A stretch of 64,000 nucleotides of DNA, taken from positions 833,403 through 897,402 of the forward strand of contig WTPW01000014.1 of the NCBI GenBank assembly GCA_009809945.1, given 5' to 3'. Position numbers and translations under genes: made by a program. Within the stretch, counting starts at the first letter, position 1, and each line of letters starts with the position of its first letter. Below are positions 1 to 12,330 of this stretch, in pieces. Under the pieces are notes generated by a model, which saw only the letters and a program-made list of their open reading frames with translations, searched no databases and had not been told where the DNA came from. The stretch is from Gigaspora margarita. Its lineage: Eukaryota > Glomeromycota > Glomeromycetes > Diversisporales > Gigasporaceae.

Positions 1-468
1 ACTTCTAACACATTACAATCCAAAAAGCAACCATCTCTACGCTGAACATTTACATATAGTTGTCCTTGTGGCCAACCTGATCAACTTCATATTAATCCAA
101 ATTCATGTCCACCTATTGGTACAGCTCTTAAGAAAATTGGTTCTTGGGCTGCCCATTGGGTTAAATACAGTACACCTATAAATTTTATTTTAACTCTATC
201 AAACTAGGTGAGTCTTGACCACTCTAGTAGGTTTAGGTCGCAGATAAATTAGTCTGAGCTTCAATTCTTGCATGTAATTTAAATTTTGTATTTATACAAA
301 GAAGTATACTCCATGTAGCAACTTTTCAAAATTACTAATAAAGATATAAGCAAGACCTCACCTTAATACCAAAAAAAAAAACAAATGAATATTTAAAAAT
401 ATATTCGAATATATTAATAAATTAATTATAAATATTCAAATATATGTAAAGATTTATGAATATAAGTA
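1..468. other. No supportable gene
   Basis: This AT-rich stretch shows no ORF I can assign. A short open stretch around 90-200 could be translated, but it resembles no family I recognise. The end (about 370-470) is simple A/T-rich sequence leading into the Sel1-like relic. Confidence 0.4.
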
Positions 469-832
469 CTAATTGGAATTGAAAATGATAAATATAAGGT
501 ATACATTTATTATCAAAAATCTACTGACATGGGTAATGCTATTGGAATATACAATGTTGGTTATTTTATCAATAGAATTAGAGTTGAAAAGGGTGAACAT
601 AAGGTATTCATTCATTATCAAAAAACTGCCAATATGAATAATTCTGTTGGAATATATAATGTGGACTTTGCTATCGTAATGGATTTGGAATTGAAAGGAA
701 TGATAATAAGGCATTTATTTATACTTTTAAGTCAGCTAATATGGGTAATCCTTTTGTAATATCTAGCATTGCTAATTATAATCAGAATGGAGTTGGGACT
801 GCAATAGACTTACAAAATAGTACTGCAAGCTG
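469..832 (+). pseudogene. Sel1-like repeat protein fragment (decayed)
   Basis: Translation of the plus strand gives two and a half degenerate Sel1-like repeats of about 36 residues, with recurring motifs such as YYQKSTDMGNAIGIYNVGY and HYQKTANMNNSVGIYNV. The spacing is that of Sel1 repeats, a TPR-like solenoid often found C-terminal to kinase domains in this fungal group. The frame shifts near 670: the next repeat (RNGFGIERNDNKAFIY) continues in another frame and runs to a stop near 832. No start codon, promoter-proximal exon or kinase domain is visible upstream, so this is a broken 3' remnant. A sequencing indel is possible, but the missing 5' part argues for a relic. Confidence 0.6.
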
Positions 833-1379
833 ACTTAGTTGGTTTGGCACATTTTATAAACAAGCTTTTGTAGCAATTTTTTTTTATATAAACTAAATTA
901 ATAAATGATTTTTATAATTACATACTAAATAATAAATAAAAATTATCCCAAGAACACCCCTGAAAATATAACCTAGGTTCTGCACAAAAATGCATAGCAA
1001 AAAAATTGTAAGCCCAAAATTACACAAAATTCTACTAATTAAACTGCTATACTCATTAATTGGAAATGTATTTGAGCCAATTTTATGTGAAATAAACTTA
1101 TTTCTTAAACAATTTCCTTTTTGGAGGATGTTTAAAGTGGAGACAACTCAAATTTAATAATTTTTTAATTAACTTTAGGGTCAGGGTCATTCTATATTAG
1201 GGTTAGATTAGGTTTTAAATAAATATATATAAGCAAAATTGCCTTCCGACATTTTTAATTAACACATCAAGGTAGGTTTAGACTGCCATTTTTTGTATTT
1301 TTCAAGGTTTTTGCTTCTTTTTCATTTTTGCTTCACTGAAGATCATCAAAATTCTATAATTTGATTGGTAGTTGATCAT

Positions 1380-2065
1380 ATGATTTGTCTCCGCTTTAGA
1401 CAACCCCCTTTTTGTAGCTAAAAATTTCAAAAAAACAAAATTTTTGGCCAAAATTAAGAATTTTGAAGATCATTAGCCAACATTATATAAGTTCTGGAAC
1501 ATCTAGTAAAAAATTGGCTGATTGAATATTTAATGATTTGATAAGTTTGGGTTTGGCAGTAACCATAAACTTATCGAATTGGCAAAATATATATCCAGTT
1601 AATGTTTACCAGATATCTTCAAAACATCTATAATTTGGCTAATGATATTTAAAATTCTTAATTTTGGCCGAAAATTAGATTTTTTAGATACAAAAAGGAA
1701 CCTTCTAATGAAACTGCTTATTCTCATTAAAAAAAAACATTTTTGTTTTTAAAAATTAAAAAAAAGCTAATTTCAGCCAAAATAAGAATTTTAAAGATTA
1801 TCAGCCTAAATTATAGTATTTTCATAATTCTGGAATATCAGGTAAAAATTAACTAGTAGGTATTGCCGATTCGAGTATGTTTGTGGTTTCATTAATCACT
1901 ATTGAATCAGCAACTATTCAGTTGGCCAATTTTTTACCAAATGTCCCAGAATTTATAAAAACAGCTGTAATGTAGACTGATGATTTACAAAATTCTTAAT
2001 TTTGGCTAAAATTTTCTTTTTTTTAAAAAATTTTAGATATTAAAAGGAAGTTTTTTAATAAATAA
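1380..2065. repeat. Two adjacent hairpin (MITE-like) repeats
   Basis: Two stretches (about 1380-1720 and 1730-2065) have ends that are imperfect reverse complements. The left arm near 1440 contains GGCCAAAATTAAGAATTTTG and the right arm near 1650 contains AAAATTCTTAATTTTGGCC. The second hairpin repeats the pattern with diverged sequence, so both are probably old copies of one non-autonomous DNA element. No coding capacity is seen. Confidence 0.55.
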
Positions 2066-2517
2066 GTTTACTCTATAATAAAATTGGCTCAAAACATTTT
2101 TAATTTAATGAGTATTAGCAGTTTTATTAATAGAATTTTGCATAATTTTGGCCTTACTATTTTTTTTGTCACACATTATGGCACAGAATTTAGAATAAAT
2201 TTCCAGGTATTCTTGGGAGTAGTTTTTATACCAGTACGATCACATGGAATATGCAACATGAAATATAGAGGGATGGTATCGTTTAACTTTTTTGATGTCC
2301 ACTATGCTAATTTTCACAAAATCTTTTTTTGGTAGGAGTAAATAAGTTTCATTTATGCATTTTTGGAAGGAGTTAAGATTTTTATATAATATATGGCATA
2401 GTCTATATATAGATCACATGCTATGATGCAATTTGGCATTATTGATTATTTGATTATTAATTTAAAATTGAAAAAAATCTTATTACACATCATTTGTACT
2501 ATATATATATATATATA

Positions 2518-2745
2518 TTTTTGGAACATGCTGGTGGTAATTTAGACTAGGTTAATTTTTATTATAAGTTAGCTTAATACAAGAGCAGCAGAGTGAAATG
2601 ATAGCCAGATTGGCCAAAACAGCAATGACCACTTGTGAAAGTAGAATCGTGATTGTACTGGGGGTCACTGTGGAAACAGCTAGTGGTTTCTCGCTTGCTG
2701 CAGCGAGCTAGCTGAGTGCAGAAATGATAGAATCACATGATTCTT
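2518..2745. repeat. Dispersed repeat R1, copy 1
   Basis: About 225 bases beginning TTTTTGGAACATGC recur as a direct copy at 3066-3295 (clearly diverged, same order of landmarks). A weaker relative lies near 6110-6310. The nearby ORFs on either strand look like translations of repeat, not genes. Confidence 0.6.
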
Positions 2746-2789
2746 AACTGAGAGTGGTTGGGTGGGAAAAGAGAATTTTTTCAATTTTG

Positions 2790-3025
2790 GCACTACCAGA
2801 TAAATTAATCCTGCCCTTTGTTCTTATACTTACTTGACCATTTCCAAGCTCATTTCAATTTTTGTTTGAATTACGCTAGTGTGTACACTCTGACATGTGT
2901 CAATTATGCATGCATAGATTTTTTTCTTGCACTGTTTGATCTTCACATGGTGGGCATTTGGGCTACGGTTGTAGCTGTGTGGCTGCTTCTCTTTTCGATC
3001 ATGGATCTACTATCACTCTATATGA
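2790..3025. repeat. Dispersed repeat R2, copy 1
   Basis: About 235 bases starting near GGCACTACCAGATAAATTAA recur in the same orientation at 4588-4825. The ORFs across both copies are repeat-derived and have no recognisable domain. Confidence 0.6.
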
Positions 3026-3065
3026 AAAGAATCATATCACACATCATTTGTACTATATATATATA

Positions 3066-3295
3066 TTTTTTGGAACATGGCAGTGGTAATTTAGGCCAGG
3101 TTGATTTTATTGAAAATTAGCTAAATACAAGAGCCACAGAGTGAAACAACAGCCAGATTGGTTGGAACAGCAATGACCACCCGCAAAAGTAGCAATTGTG
3201 ATTGCACTGGGAGTTGGCATAGAAATAGCTGGTAGTTTTCTGCTCACCACAGTGAGCTAGCTAGGCACAGAAATAATAGAATCACATGTTCCAAA
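3066..3295. repeat. Dispersed repeat R1, copy 2
   Basis: Second copy of the repeat at 2518-2745, in the same orientation, starting in TTTTTTGGAACATGG and running through the CACAGAGTGAAACAACAGCC stretch. Together with repeat R2 it forms a mosaic around the recombinase fragment at 3785-4258. Confidence 0.6.
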
Positions 3296-3784
3296 GGTTA
3301 TATAATTCTATTTCTGATGCCGTAGATGATTTGTTTTTTTTTTTGGAAAAGCCAATTTAGCTCCAAAGTTTAAATATTGAGACTTCAATGTGATGTGCAT
3401 TTTATTGTGGTTTTTTTTCTACTTCTGGTACTGTTCTCTCATTATTTATTTGCCTACTTATATATTTATGTATAAGCTTATTATTTATTGTTATTTTTTA
3501 TTTTTATCTTATTTCATTTTTATTTATTATATATATTATTATTTTTTTATTTTTTTTCTTCATTGTAGATACGCCTTGGTGAGTATGTGTGCTATTATTG
3601 TTGGGTGTGCACAGATATATCTATAAAATACCTCTGACTCTCAGCACCCTATTTTTTGTATCATTATCAGTTGCACCCCTTGAAGTACCAATTAAGTCAT
3701 TCCTCCAGCCCTAAGGCTGTGACCAGTGACATCGGAGTAGGATAGAATTGCCTTTAGTTTGCTACAAAACTATTTCCTAGTGGC

Positions 3785-4258
3785 TCACAATCCATTGGTT
3801 CTAAAGAACATTAATTTACAACCTGGAGCATATGATGTCTTGGTACGCTGAGTCACATATGCTTTGAGAGCTCTAACTGGGCACAAGTTATCAATTGTAG
3901 GGTTGATTACTAGGGATACCCTTTTTGCAGACTTGTGATTCTTGGTCCTTGCGAGTTGAAGTGTAGCGAATGTTGTTGTACCAACCTTTTTGAATATTAA
4001 TGCTTTTAGGATTGGTACTTTACTTTGATCTATCTTGCTGCTTGGAATAAGTCCGCCTAGGTGTGCTAGCCCATAAAACATCATCAATGCCACTGCCCAA
4101 AACAGCAAATCATCAGTTAGCTCTAGATTTAGTTTGACTCTTATTTCTTTTAAGTGGGCCCATATTATATGCATCTTTTGTCTAACTAGTTTGTGACGGT
4201 GATTGGCTTCAATAGTTTTGAGAATCTGTTTTACTAGTGGGTTGTCTCCAGTGTGTGT
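3785..4258 (-). pseudogene. Tyrosine recombinase fragment (Crypton/DIRS-like)
   Basis: On the minus strand an open frame runs from about 4258 to 3785. It reads as the central part of a tyrosine-recombinase catalytic domain: an N-terminal HTGDNPLVKQIL stretch, then LLFWAVALMMFYGLAHLGGL, then a downstream basic segment with a conserved CPVRALKAY region. The Leu/Gly-rich helix and the CP-x-RAL motif are typical of eukaryotic tyrosine recombinases from Crypton or DIRS-type elements. The expected catalytic Arg in the GLARxGE context appears as GLAHLGG, so the first catalytic Arg is replaced by His. The C-terminal HxxR and Tyr box are absent because the frame ends at 3785. It is a truncated, probably inactive relic. 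Family assignment is from memory of the motif pattern. Confidence 0.55.
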
Positions 4259-4587
4259 TTAAAATAGAAATTTTAATTTACTGGTACATGCACCTGTCAT
4301 ATAAAAAAATACCAGTTCAAAAAAAAAACCTGAATTAGTCAAAAATGATCATCAGATCATTGGGGGCACATAGATGCACGCACTGGTTACTTCAAAAAAT
4401 TCCGGATCATGCACTGTTTGTTGCACCAGCCCAATTTTAAAATACCGGTATATGCAATATAAAAAATGGTAGATCCAGATTTTTATCATACTATTTTATA
4501 CACTGGTTGTCTCTCACTGTTGTCCAATTATGTGCATTCATTGTATGATAGTTCTTTAATGCTGATAGAAAGAGAATTTTTTTATTA

Positions 4588-4825
4588 TAGCACTACTGGA
4601 TAAATTAATCCCACTCTTTGTTCTTATACTTACTTGACCGTTTTCAAGCCTGTTTTGATTCTTGTTTGAATTACGCCAGTGCGTATACTCTGAATGTATC
4701 AATCATGCATGCATAGATTTTTTTTCGCACTGTTTGATCTTTATATGCATGGGCATTTGGGCTGTGGTTGTGGCTGTGTGGCCGCTTCTCTTTTTGATCA
4801 CATGATCTACTATCACTCCGCATTA
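4588..4825. repeat. Dispersed repeat R2, copy 2
   Basis: Diverged direct copy of 2790-3025 (shared landmarks TTCTTATACTTACTTGACC and GTTTGAATTACGC). With copy 1 it brackets the recombinase fragment, so the whole 2.5-4.8 kb block may be remains of one larger element. Confidence 0.6.
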
Positions 4826-4859
4826 TTGTACAGTATGCATTTATGACGTTAATAATTAA

Positions 4860-7180
4860 TAATTCAAATTTCAAATAATGTATTAGTTGAATTTTTTAAA
4901 TACTTTTTTGATTTCTTTCGTTAGGGTTTCATTGTTTTATCAAATTTTTGCTTTCATCTAATTTAGACAACTCATCTACAAAACATTTCAAGAATACCAC
5001 ATTTCACTAACCATAATTAGCAAGCTTATTTTGCAGATGATTAATTTACACACAGGTTTGTGTTGTAAACAATGTATTTTTTACCAAACAGTTTATTTTT
5101 CAAAATTCTAGTCAGCAGGTCAGTTTTTTTTTTTAATCTAATGCGAATTATTAAGCTCATGTTCACATATAAGAACATACAAAACTAAATATTCAGTTTT
5201 ATAACATGGAATTATAAAAATTTTAGGTTTTTTTCAAAACTATCAGGTAAGTTAAATTTTTGTTTAGTATTATCCACCCACCCAAATTTTTTAAAAAAAA
5301 CCCCCTCAAATTTTGTTGTTTTTTTAGCCCAAATTCTTTTAATAGTATTTATTTTAATAATATTAATAAATATAGTTCAGAGCAATCGATATTGATTATC
5401 ATATATTAGTAAGCATTAAAATCAGAAAATGGATAGAGGAATATCAGAACATTTTGGTATTGTTTAATATAAACACATGCCGAGCAGCAAAAATTTTCAG
5501 AGATATGATAATAATCTGATGATATTGATAACTAAATAAAACTAACTCAGAGCCCAGGCCTTGTCCAGGAATGGGGTTTTGATTTTTGTCTTTTAGGCTA
5601 CACAAACTTTATTTTTGTTTTGCATTACCCAATGACACATTTTTTTTAATTTTTTAATTTTTTTTTTTAGATCCCAATTATACCAATTGTTCAATTTTTG
5701 ACGCTTATTTTTTTCCACTATTCTCATCCGGTATTACCTGATGAAGACCTAAATTTCCTGGTAGGACTAACAAAAAAATATATTGTTAACCCAATTTTTT
5801 GATTCCTTGCACAAAATAAAACATTAACCTTGTATAGCTTGGTGATTAAAAAAACATCTAACTGACCAACCCATGTTTTCAGATTCTATGGAATACAAAA
5901 TGAAGAATCAACTTTGTATGACCTGATTCCAGAAAATTAATATCATCGAGCGACACTAGAGAAAAAATGAAATAACAAAAATAGAATAATTGGTACAATT
6001 GGAATTTAAGGAAAAAAAATTTTTTTTTGAAAATTGGTTCAGCAGGTTATACGAAATGAAAAATTAACTTTGACCTTATGTGTATATATTTTTATGCTAC
6101 GATAGCAAATGTTATGCAGGTGACTTTATTGAGAAGAAGTTTGCAGAATGCATGATAGAAATAAAATTAATTAGAATGCAGAGGCATCCTGTGATGGAAG
6201 CAACTGTAATTGCACTAGGAATAATATTAGGGTTAGACAGTTAGGCCATTTCCTGCCTACCAAAGCAAACCGGCTGCAAATGAAATAAGGCAAGAAATAA
6301 TGGAATCACATAAGTTCATCTATTGTAGTAGCAAATTTTATATTTCTGTTTTCTTCGATAATATAGCATTAATAGCTTGGTTTCTTAGCATTCTATATTT
6401 ATACATACTCCTTATTTACTCATTCTGTTTCTCAATATGTCACTGCCATTGTCTTCACTTTCTGGCTATTATCATCTGAGTTTTCACTTATGTGTATAGT
6501 TGTCCCCTTTTTGATCACATGATATCTATCACTTGTGCCAACAAAAAAACATTCACATTACACAACTTTGTATATGTTGGTTTGAATTATGTCAACAAAT
6601 AATTTAGATCGGATGTAAATTATATTAAAGAGCAAGTGCCATAAGTTGATCATTAGTTATAAATTTACCAACCTATTAAAAAATTCAAAAAAAAAATTCA
6701 AAAAATTTATACTATTACCTATATAGATGAATTTATGCTTTATTGTGTTTTCTATATAATGGTAATTTACTTAGATAACCTATTTAGACAAGATAAATCA
6801 AATTCTACTGTGCATATAATCGTACTGGTCCTGCATGGCATTGCATACTGCACAGCTATCTTATTTGTTATTTAGTGCATAATTATAAAGAGCATTTATT
6901 AATTTAGGTTTTGCAAAAAATTTGCTACAAAAGCTTGTTTACGAAATGTTTACTGCATCAAGTTGCGGCCAGTGTTAGTAATCTTATGTTCTTATGTTTT
7001 CATAAGAACATCACTTTTAATTTGAGAACATTTACAAAAGTTAAGATGTTCTCTATTAAATTTTTTTTGAGAACATTAAGTTTGAAAAATATGTTCTCTA
7101 TATAAATATATAAAGTAATAAAATTATTATTATTAAACTAATAGTTTAAATAATTATGTTTATAAATATTTAAGAATAAA
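4860..7180. other. AT-rich region without recognisable genes
   Basis: The stretch holds homopolymer-rich DNA and a weak relative of repeat R1 near 6110-6310. The short ORF near 6911-7105 is of low complexity and was not accepted. Confidence 0.4.
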
Positions 7181-7706
7181 TGCATATCTCGCACTCTGCG
7201 ATGTGCTTATATATCGCACTCTAATTGATTGGCTAAATTTGTAGATCATTATTTTTTTTAAAAAAATATACAAATTATTGTAAAAACTTTTAGGTTAGGG
7301 TTAGGTTAGGGTTAGATTAGAAGGTTTATTAGAAAATTTGTTAATTTTTTTGTGTCTATATGCAAAATTTTGTGCTGAATAAGTTTACTTATCGGAAGTA
7401 AAAAGGTTGTCTTAATAAAATTTAACGATATTTGCAATTTTTCATTTTTTTTAACTCATTTTTTGACAATTTCTCTAAATTTTATTAAAACAATCTTTCT
7501 AATGCGATTAAGTAAACTTGTTCAGCACTAAATTTTGCATATAGGCGCGAAAGATTTAAGATTTGTTTTAAAATTTCTTAGTGTAATTCTTAATCTAAAT
7601 AATTTTAACAAAATATTGTTTATTTTTTAAAAAAATTGATCTGCAAATTTAACCAATCAAATTAGGATGCGATATACAAGCACAACGCAGGAGTGCGATG
7701 CATATT
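7181..7706. mobile_element. MITE with long terminal inverted repeats
   Basis: The left end contains TGCATATCTCGCACTCTGCG and the right end ends in CGCAGGAGTGCGATGCATAT. The inverted similarity continues inward for about 70 bases (GATTGGCTAAATTTG against CAAATTTAACCAATC). The centre has further inverted symmetry around 7380-7540. There is no coding capacity, so this is probably a non-autonomous DNA transposon. Confidence 0.65.
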
Positions 7707-7787
7707 AAACTTCAATATTTAATTGTTAATTAGTTGAAATAAAGAACATATTTGTTGTTTTTTAATAGCAAAAAAATTTTGAATAAT

Positions 7788-8000
7788 TTATTGGTTTATC
7801 TATTTTAGTTTTAGTACAATATAGTTTTATAACTTTGATATATAGTTATCCATCTATATAATCACCTCACCTATAAACACCTTCTATATAATGATTTATT
7901 GGTTTATCCATTTCTAGTTTTGGTACAATATAGTTGTATAACTACCTTATTATATAAATTTATATACAGTTATCCATCTATATTATCACCCCTCCTATAA
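7788..8000. repeat. Tandem direct repeat, two units of about 105 bases
   Basis: The segment starting TTATTGGTTTATC at about 7788 is repeated from about 7892, including the landmarks GTACAATATAGTT and TATAGTTATCCATCTATAT. It ends next to the MITE that begins near 8029. Confidence 0.6.
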
Positions 8001-8028
8001 TCATAATATATTACCATTTTTTATATTT

Positions 8029-8402
8029 GGGGGCCTGTTAATTAAAACACAGCTTATGGCTTTTTTTCCATTTTGAGAAAATCATGTTTGAAATTTAGTG
8101 TATCAACAACAATGATAATCTATTATTAGTAGAACCTGTTTGATCTACATGAATTAGCCATTCATATAAGCTCTTTGCTATAGCTATGCAGCAAAAATCA
8201 ACAAGCAAATTTCTAAAATCTATTTTTAGATCACTTCTATTTATATATGGCATTTAGAAAAATAGGTATTGGCAAAAATTTTATTATGTAAATCAATGCT
8301 TTAAATGCTAAATTATATAATCAAAAGCATGCTTTATTTGATAGTATTGTTAATTTATTTTTGCAAAAAATGCCATAAGCCGTGTTTTAATTGACAGACC
8401 CC
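8029..8402. mobile_element. MITE with about 30-bp terminal inverted repeats
   Basis: The left terminus GGGGCCTGTTAATTAAAACA and the right terminus TGTTTTAATTGACAGACCCC form near-perfect inverted repeats that extend inward to GCTTATGGC/GCCATAAGC. The interior is non-coding. This is a small non-autonomous DNA element. Confidence 0.7.
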
Positions 8403-8567
8403 ATTTAAACTACCTATATATAGTCACTATTGCTTTATAGTCACTATTACTTTTTTAAATTTTTAAATAAATTTAATAATAAAATACCTTTTTATAATCA
8501 TGAACATAGATAGTTGCTATATATTAAAGTTTAAATATTATTAAGTAAATCAATTTTTATTTAATAT

Positions 8568-8775
8568 AAAAGTTGTTTAGAAGAACAAAATACACTTACT
8601 TTAATTTTTATATAAATCAGAAAATTTTTTATTAATTCATTTCTTTATTTTATGCTTCGTAAAAAAAATTATTTTTTCTTAGAAATATAAAATGAAGAAC
8701 ATATTAATAAAATTTACCAATTTATATAAAAATTATATAGTAAGTGTATTTTGCTCTCCAAACAACTTTTCTTAT
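8568..8775. mobile_element. Hairpin MITE, copy 1
   Basis: The ends AAAGTTGTTTAGAAGAACAA and TTGCTCTCCAAACAACTTTT are inverted. The body is almost a complete palindrome (CATTTCTTTATTTTATG against CATATAAAATGAAG). A second copy lies at about 9460-9695. Confidence 0.6.
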
Positions 8776-9459
8776 TATATAAAAGTTAATTCACTAAATT
8801 AGATTTAGATTTTAAGGGTAGAGGGTACTATATTAAAAATATATAATCTTAATAGTAATTTTTTTTTATATTTAATTTTATGAAAATTATATTAAGTAAA
8901 CTAATTTTAATTCTTAAGCCAAGTTTGTAGTAGGTTTTTTTGGTTCTAATAATAGTAAAATTATTAAAATTGGTTAAAAACTCAATAAAAAAATATTTTT
9001 AAAGTTTGGTATTAAAATTTAGTAATAAAACTAACTTATAAATTTACGCAAATTGACCAATCAGAATTAGCAATTTTGTGCAACCCAAAAAAATTTGGGC
9101 CAACCCAGAAAAACTTTGTGATATATACAACTATATTTTTTTAAATATAATAATAGTTTAAAATTCTACCTTAATAGATAAATTGTTTTATTTATATTTT
9201 GTAAAATTTTAATAAAAATTATTTGTAATTTAAAAAAGTTTTATTAGTAGCATATATCAGTTTTATATGAAAATTTCAAAATACTATATAAAACTATATA
9301 AAAATGATCTATGTACCCTCTACCCTTAATATATATGATAACTATTTGCATTTGTATATAAAAATTTTTTAAATAGTTTTTAAATTTTTAAATATAAATA
9401 CAGTTAGTTGTCATATATGAAAGTCTAAATTTTACTAAATAAACCAACTTTTATATAAT

Positions 9460-9695
9460 ATAAAAGTTGTTTGGGAGGACAAAATACATTTTTTATGAAA
9501 TTTTTATATAAATTGGTGAATTTTTTATTAATATGTTTCTTTATTTTACTTTTCTGAGAAAAAAATTTTTTAATTTTTTTTGCAAAAGCATAAAATAAAG
9601 AAATGAATTAATAAAAGTTTTCTAATTTATCTAAAAATTTTAAAGTGTATTTTGTTCTCTAAACAACTGTTCTTATTATATAAAAGTTTGACTCA
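9460..9695. mobile_element. Hairpin MITE, copy 2
   Basis: Same family as 8568-8775: left end AAAGTTGTTTGGGAGGACAA, right end TTGTTCTCTAAACAACTGTT, with a long imperfect stem. Both copies are followed by a TTATTATATAAAAGTT stretch, so the repeated unit is larger than the hairpin. Confidence 0.6.
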
Positions 9696-10837
9696 CTTAA
9701 TAATATTTAGATATATAAATAACAACTATTTGTATTCATATATAAAAATTTTTTTAAATTTTTTTTAAAAAAGTTTTATCTATATTTTATCTCCTTATAA
9801 TCATGCTTATTTATTATTTTATATAAGGTGATTATATAGAGATAATTTTTTGTAAGCACACCTTTATATAATTACCAAATAAGTGCATAACAAAATGCAT
9901 GATTATATAGAGGAATAACTATATAACTTGAATGCCAATGATATTAATATCTAATATAAATTTTCAGAGAGCTAACCTCACCTCACTATAATAATAATGT
10001 AAATGTTTACAAAAAATTTACTTAACAAACCTTTATTATTTGATTTTAAACTTTATACTGCATTTTATAATTTAATTGTGAAAAATTTTTTGAATCTATA
10101 AATTCACTAAATTTTTATAATAAATAAGAATAATACATTATATTTACTATATTCACTTATCGATAGAAATGTTAAAGGCTTAGTTAAAAACTAATATACA
10201 AGCTAGGTTAAACCAATAACATTTTCAATATTATATAAAAAGCCTCAAATTTTAAATTGTATTTTTTTTTTAAAAAAAAATATATATATAAATTTTATAG
10301 TTTTAATTATGAATTACTTAGTCTTTTCTAATTATTTTAGTAAATAAATTATATTTTTTTATTTTATAATTAATATTTTTTTAAATATATTAATTAAAAA
10401 TAAAAATTAAAAAGTACAAGTATATAAGAAAGAATAAAAGTAAGAAAATGAGAGTGAGAAAGAGAAAGTAAGAATAAAAAAGTAAGTGAAAAAGAGTTTT
10501 AAAAGAAGAAAGAGAGAAAAATTTTTTTTCTATTTGAGAACATAAAAAAAAATTTGAGAACATTAAATTAAACAAATATGTTCTCATGAGAACATAAATT
10601 CCAAAACAGATTTCCAACACTGGTTGCGGCTGGACCGGCTTGCAGCTACAAAGTGCAAATCACTGGTATAAAATGTATTCATTATTTTATTCGTTAATTC
10701 ATTAATTTATATAGTAATATTAGTTTAAATATATGCTTAATTTTTTTAGTATCCGAAAAAGAAATAATCTATTGGGTAATTTTTTTGATTAATCTATTCG
10801 TGATGAATAATTCTAAATTTTATAGTTTTATTTTTTT

Positions 10838-11870
10838 TTTAGTTCAAAATAAATGGTCACTTGAAAATTTAAATAATGATTACATTTTAAAAAATCTTTA
10901 GTGTGAAAATAAAAACACAATATCATGGTTTCTTTATAATGAATTTACAAATATTAATGAGATAAGGCAACGTGGATTTGCAACAGTAAAATATCGCGCT
11001 GAATGGTTTAGTAAATATCAAATATAAGAATATCAAGAATATGCAGAACAAGAAAATCAAGAAAATCAAGAAAATCAAGGATATATTATAAGTTGCACTT
11101 GAATTGCTAAATGTATCAAATAAATACAAAGAAGAGTTTATAAAGAGGTAATTTAATTTTGATATGCTTAATTAATTATATATTTAATTGTATACTATAT
11201 CTTAATATTAAGTTGAAAGAATTTTGTGATATTGGCTATGACATTTTTAGGATATCTGAGACATTAAAACTCAAAAGATTATATAATTGTTACGATATAT
11301 TAAACTAAGGAGTCTTTGCGCGAAAATCTTCATTCTATAGTAAGAATGGAATGGAAAAATAAATTGACACTACTACTACTTTGTATTATTTCAAATCTTA
11401 AAGTAATCCATTAAAAGAAATTATTCATCGAGATTTACACAATGGTAGCATTTTGCAAGATAACTTATATAGTGCATACATTGCTGATTTAGGACTTTCG
11501 ATATCAGCCAATATTGAATATTGATTCAAATATGAATCATTTAAAGTTTATGGAGTCTTACCATATATGGTTCCTGAAATTTTGAAGGAAAAGCATATAC
11601 CATAGCTTCAGATATTTATTCTTTCGGCGTAATTATATAGGATATTTTGTATGGAAAACCTGCATTTTACGAAAAAGTATTTGATTAACAGTTTCAAAGA
11701 CAAATATGTACGATCAACCATCGCTGGACACTCCAAGGTGTTATCTAAATTTAATGAAGCATAATATGAAAGATGATTGTCTACATCACTTTTTTATCAA
11801 ATAATTAACGTGAAAGACGAACATAAAGATTGCCTAAATTAATATGACAGGTTAAAACAAATATAAATTT
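10838..11870 (+). pseudogene. Protein kinase pseudogene
   Basis: Short plus-strand pieces match a protein kinase of the family expanded in these fungi. An N-lobe start (ISWFLYNEFTNINEI, then RGFATVKYRAEW) lies near 10,920-11,010. A catalytic loop (EIIHRDLHNGSILQDN) is near 11,420-11,470 with an ADLGLS equivalent of DFG. An activation-segment end (GVLPYMVPEIL) is near 11,550, and a DIYSFGVII helix near 11,610-11,630. The pieces are in different frames and interrupted by stops (after KYQI, EY and DIYSFGVII), so the gene is dead. The segment between the N-lobe and catalytic loop is degraded and partly a CAAGAAAAT tandem stretch near 11,050. Confidence 0.75.
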
Positions 11871-12330
11871 GCACTATTTGTAAAACTTGATGCAGTAATT
11901 TGTGGTCATTAAAATTTAATGTACTGTATGTACGTGCTTTCTTATCCGTAAAAGTTATTATGGATTGTGTATATAGTATATGGGGGCACCCGCGGCAAAA
12001 CAGCTGCCAACAGACTTTAAATTTTATAATAATAGCTTGCTTATAATATTTTTATCTAAATTTTTTTTTTTATCAAATAATTAATAAAAAAAATAATTTA
12101 AAATTTTTTCGTAATAATCATGAAAAAAATATAATTAGGTTTGAATATGTAAGGTTTAATTAATGTTTACGAAAAGGCGTTGCACAGTTGCCTTGTGTAA
12201 CTATTTGGTGTATCTTTTCATATGCACGTACAGTAATAAAAATTATTTTTAGAAAAGAATAATGAAGTTTGTCATTTATATAATCCTGAGTAGTTTACAA
12301 AAAGTCACAGTATATAATTTTTTTTTGAAA

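Noticed and set aside
2818..3120. ORF of 100 residues on the plus strand
   Set aside because: It spans two dispersed repeats (R2 and R1) whose other copies do not keep the frame.
7290..7325. TTAGGG-like words (also near 27,700)
   Set aside because: Only two or three imperfect copies, not terminal; too short to be telomeric.
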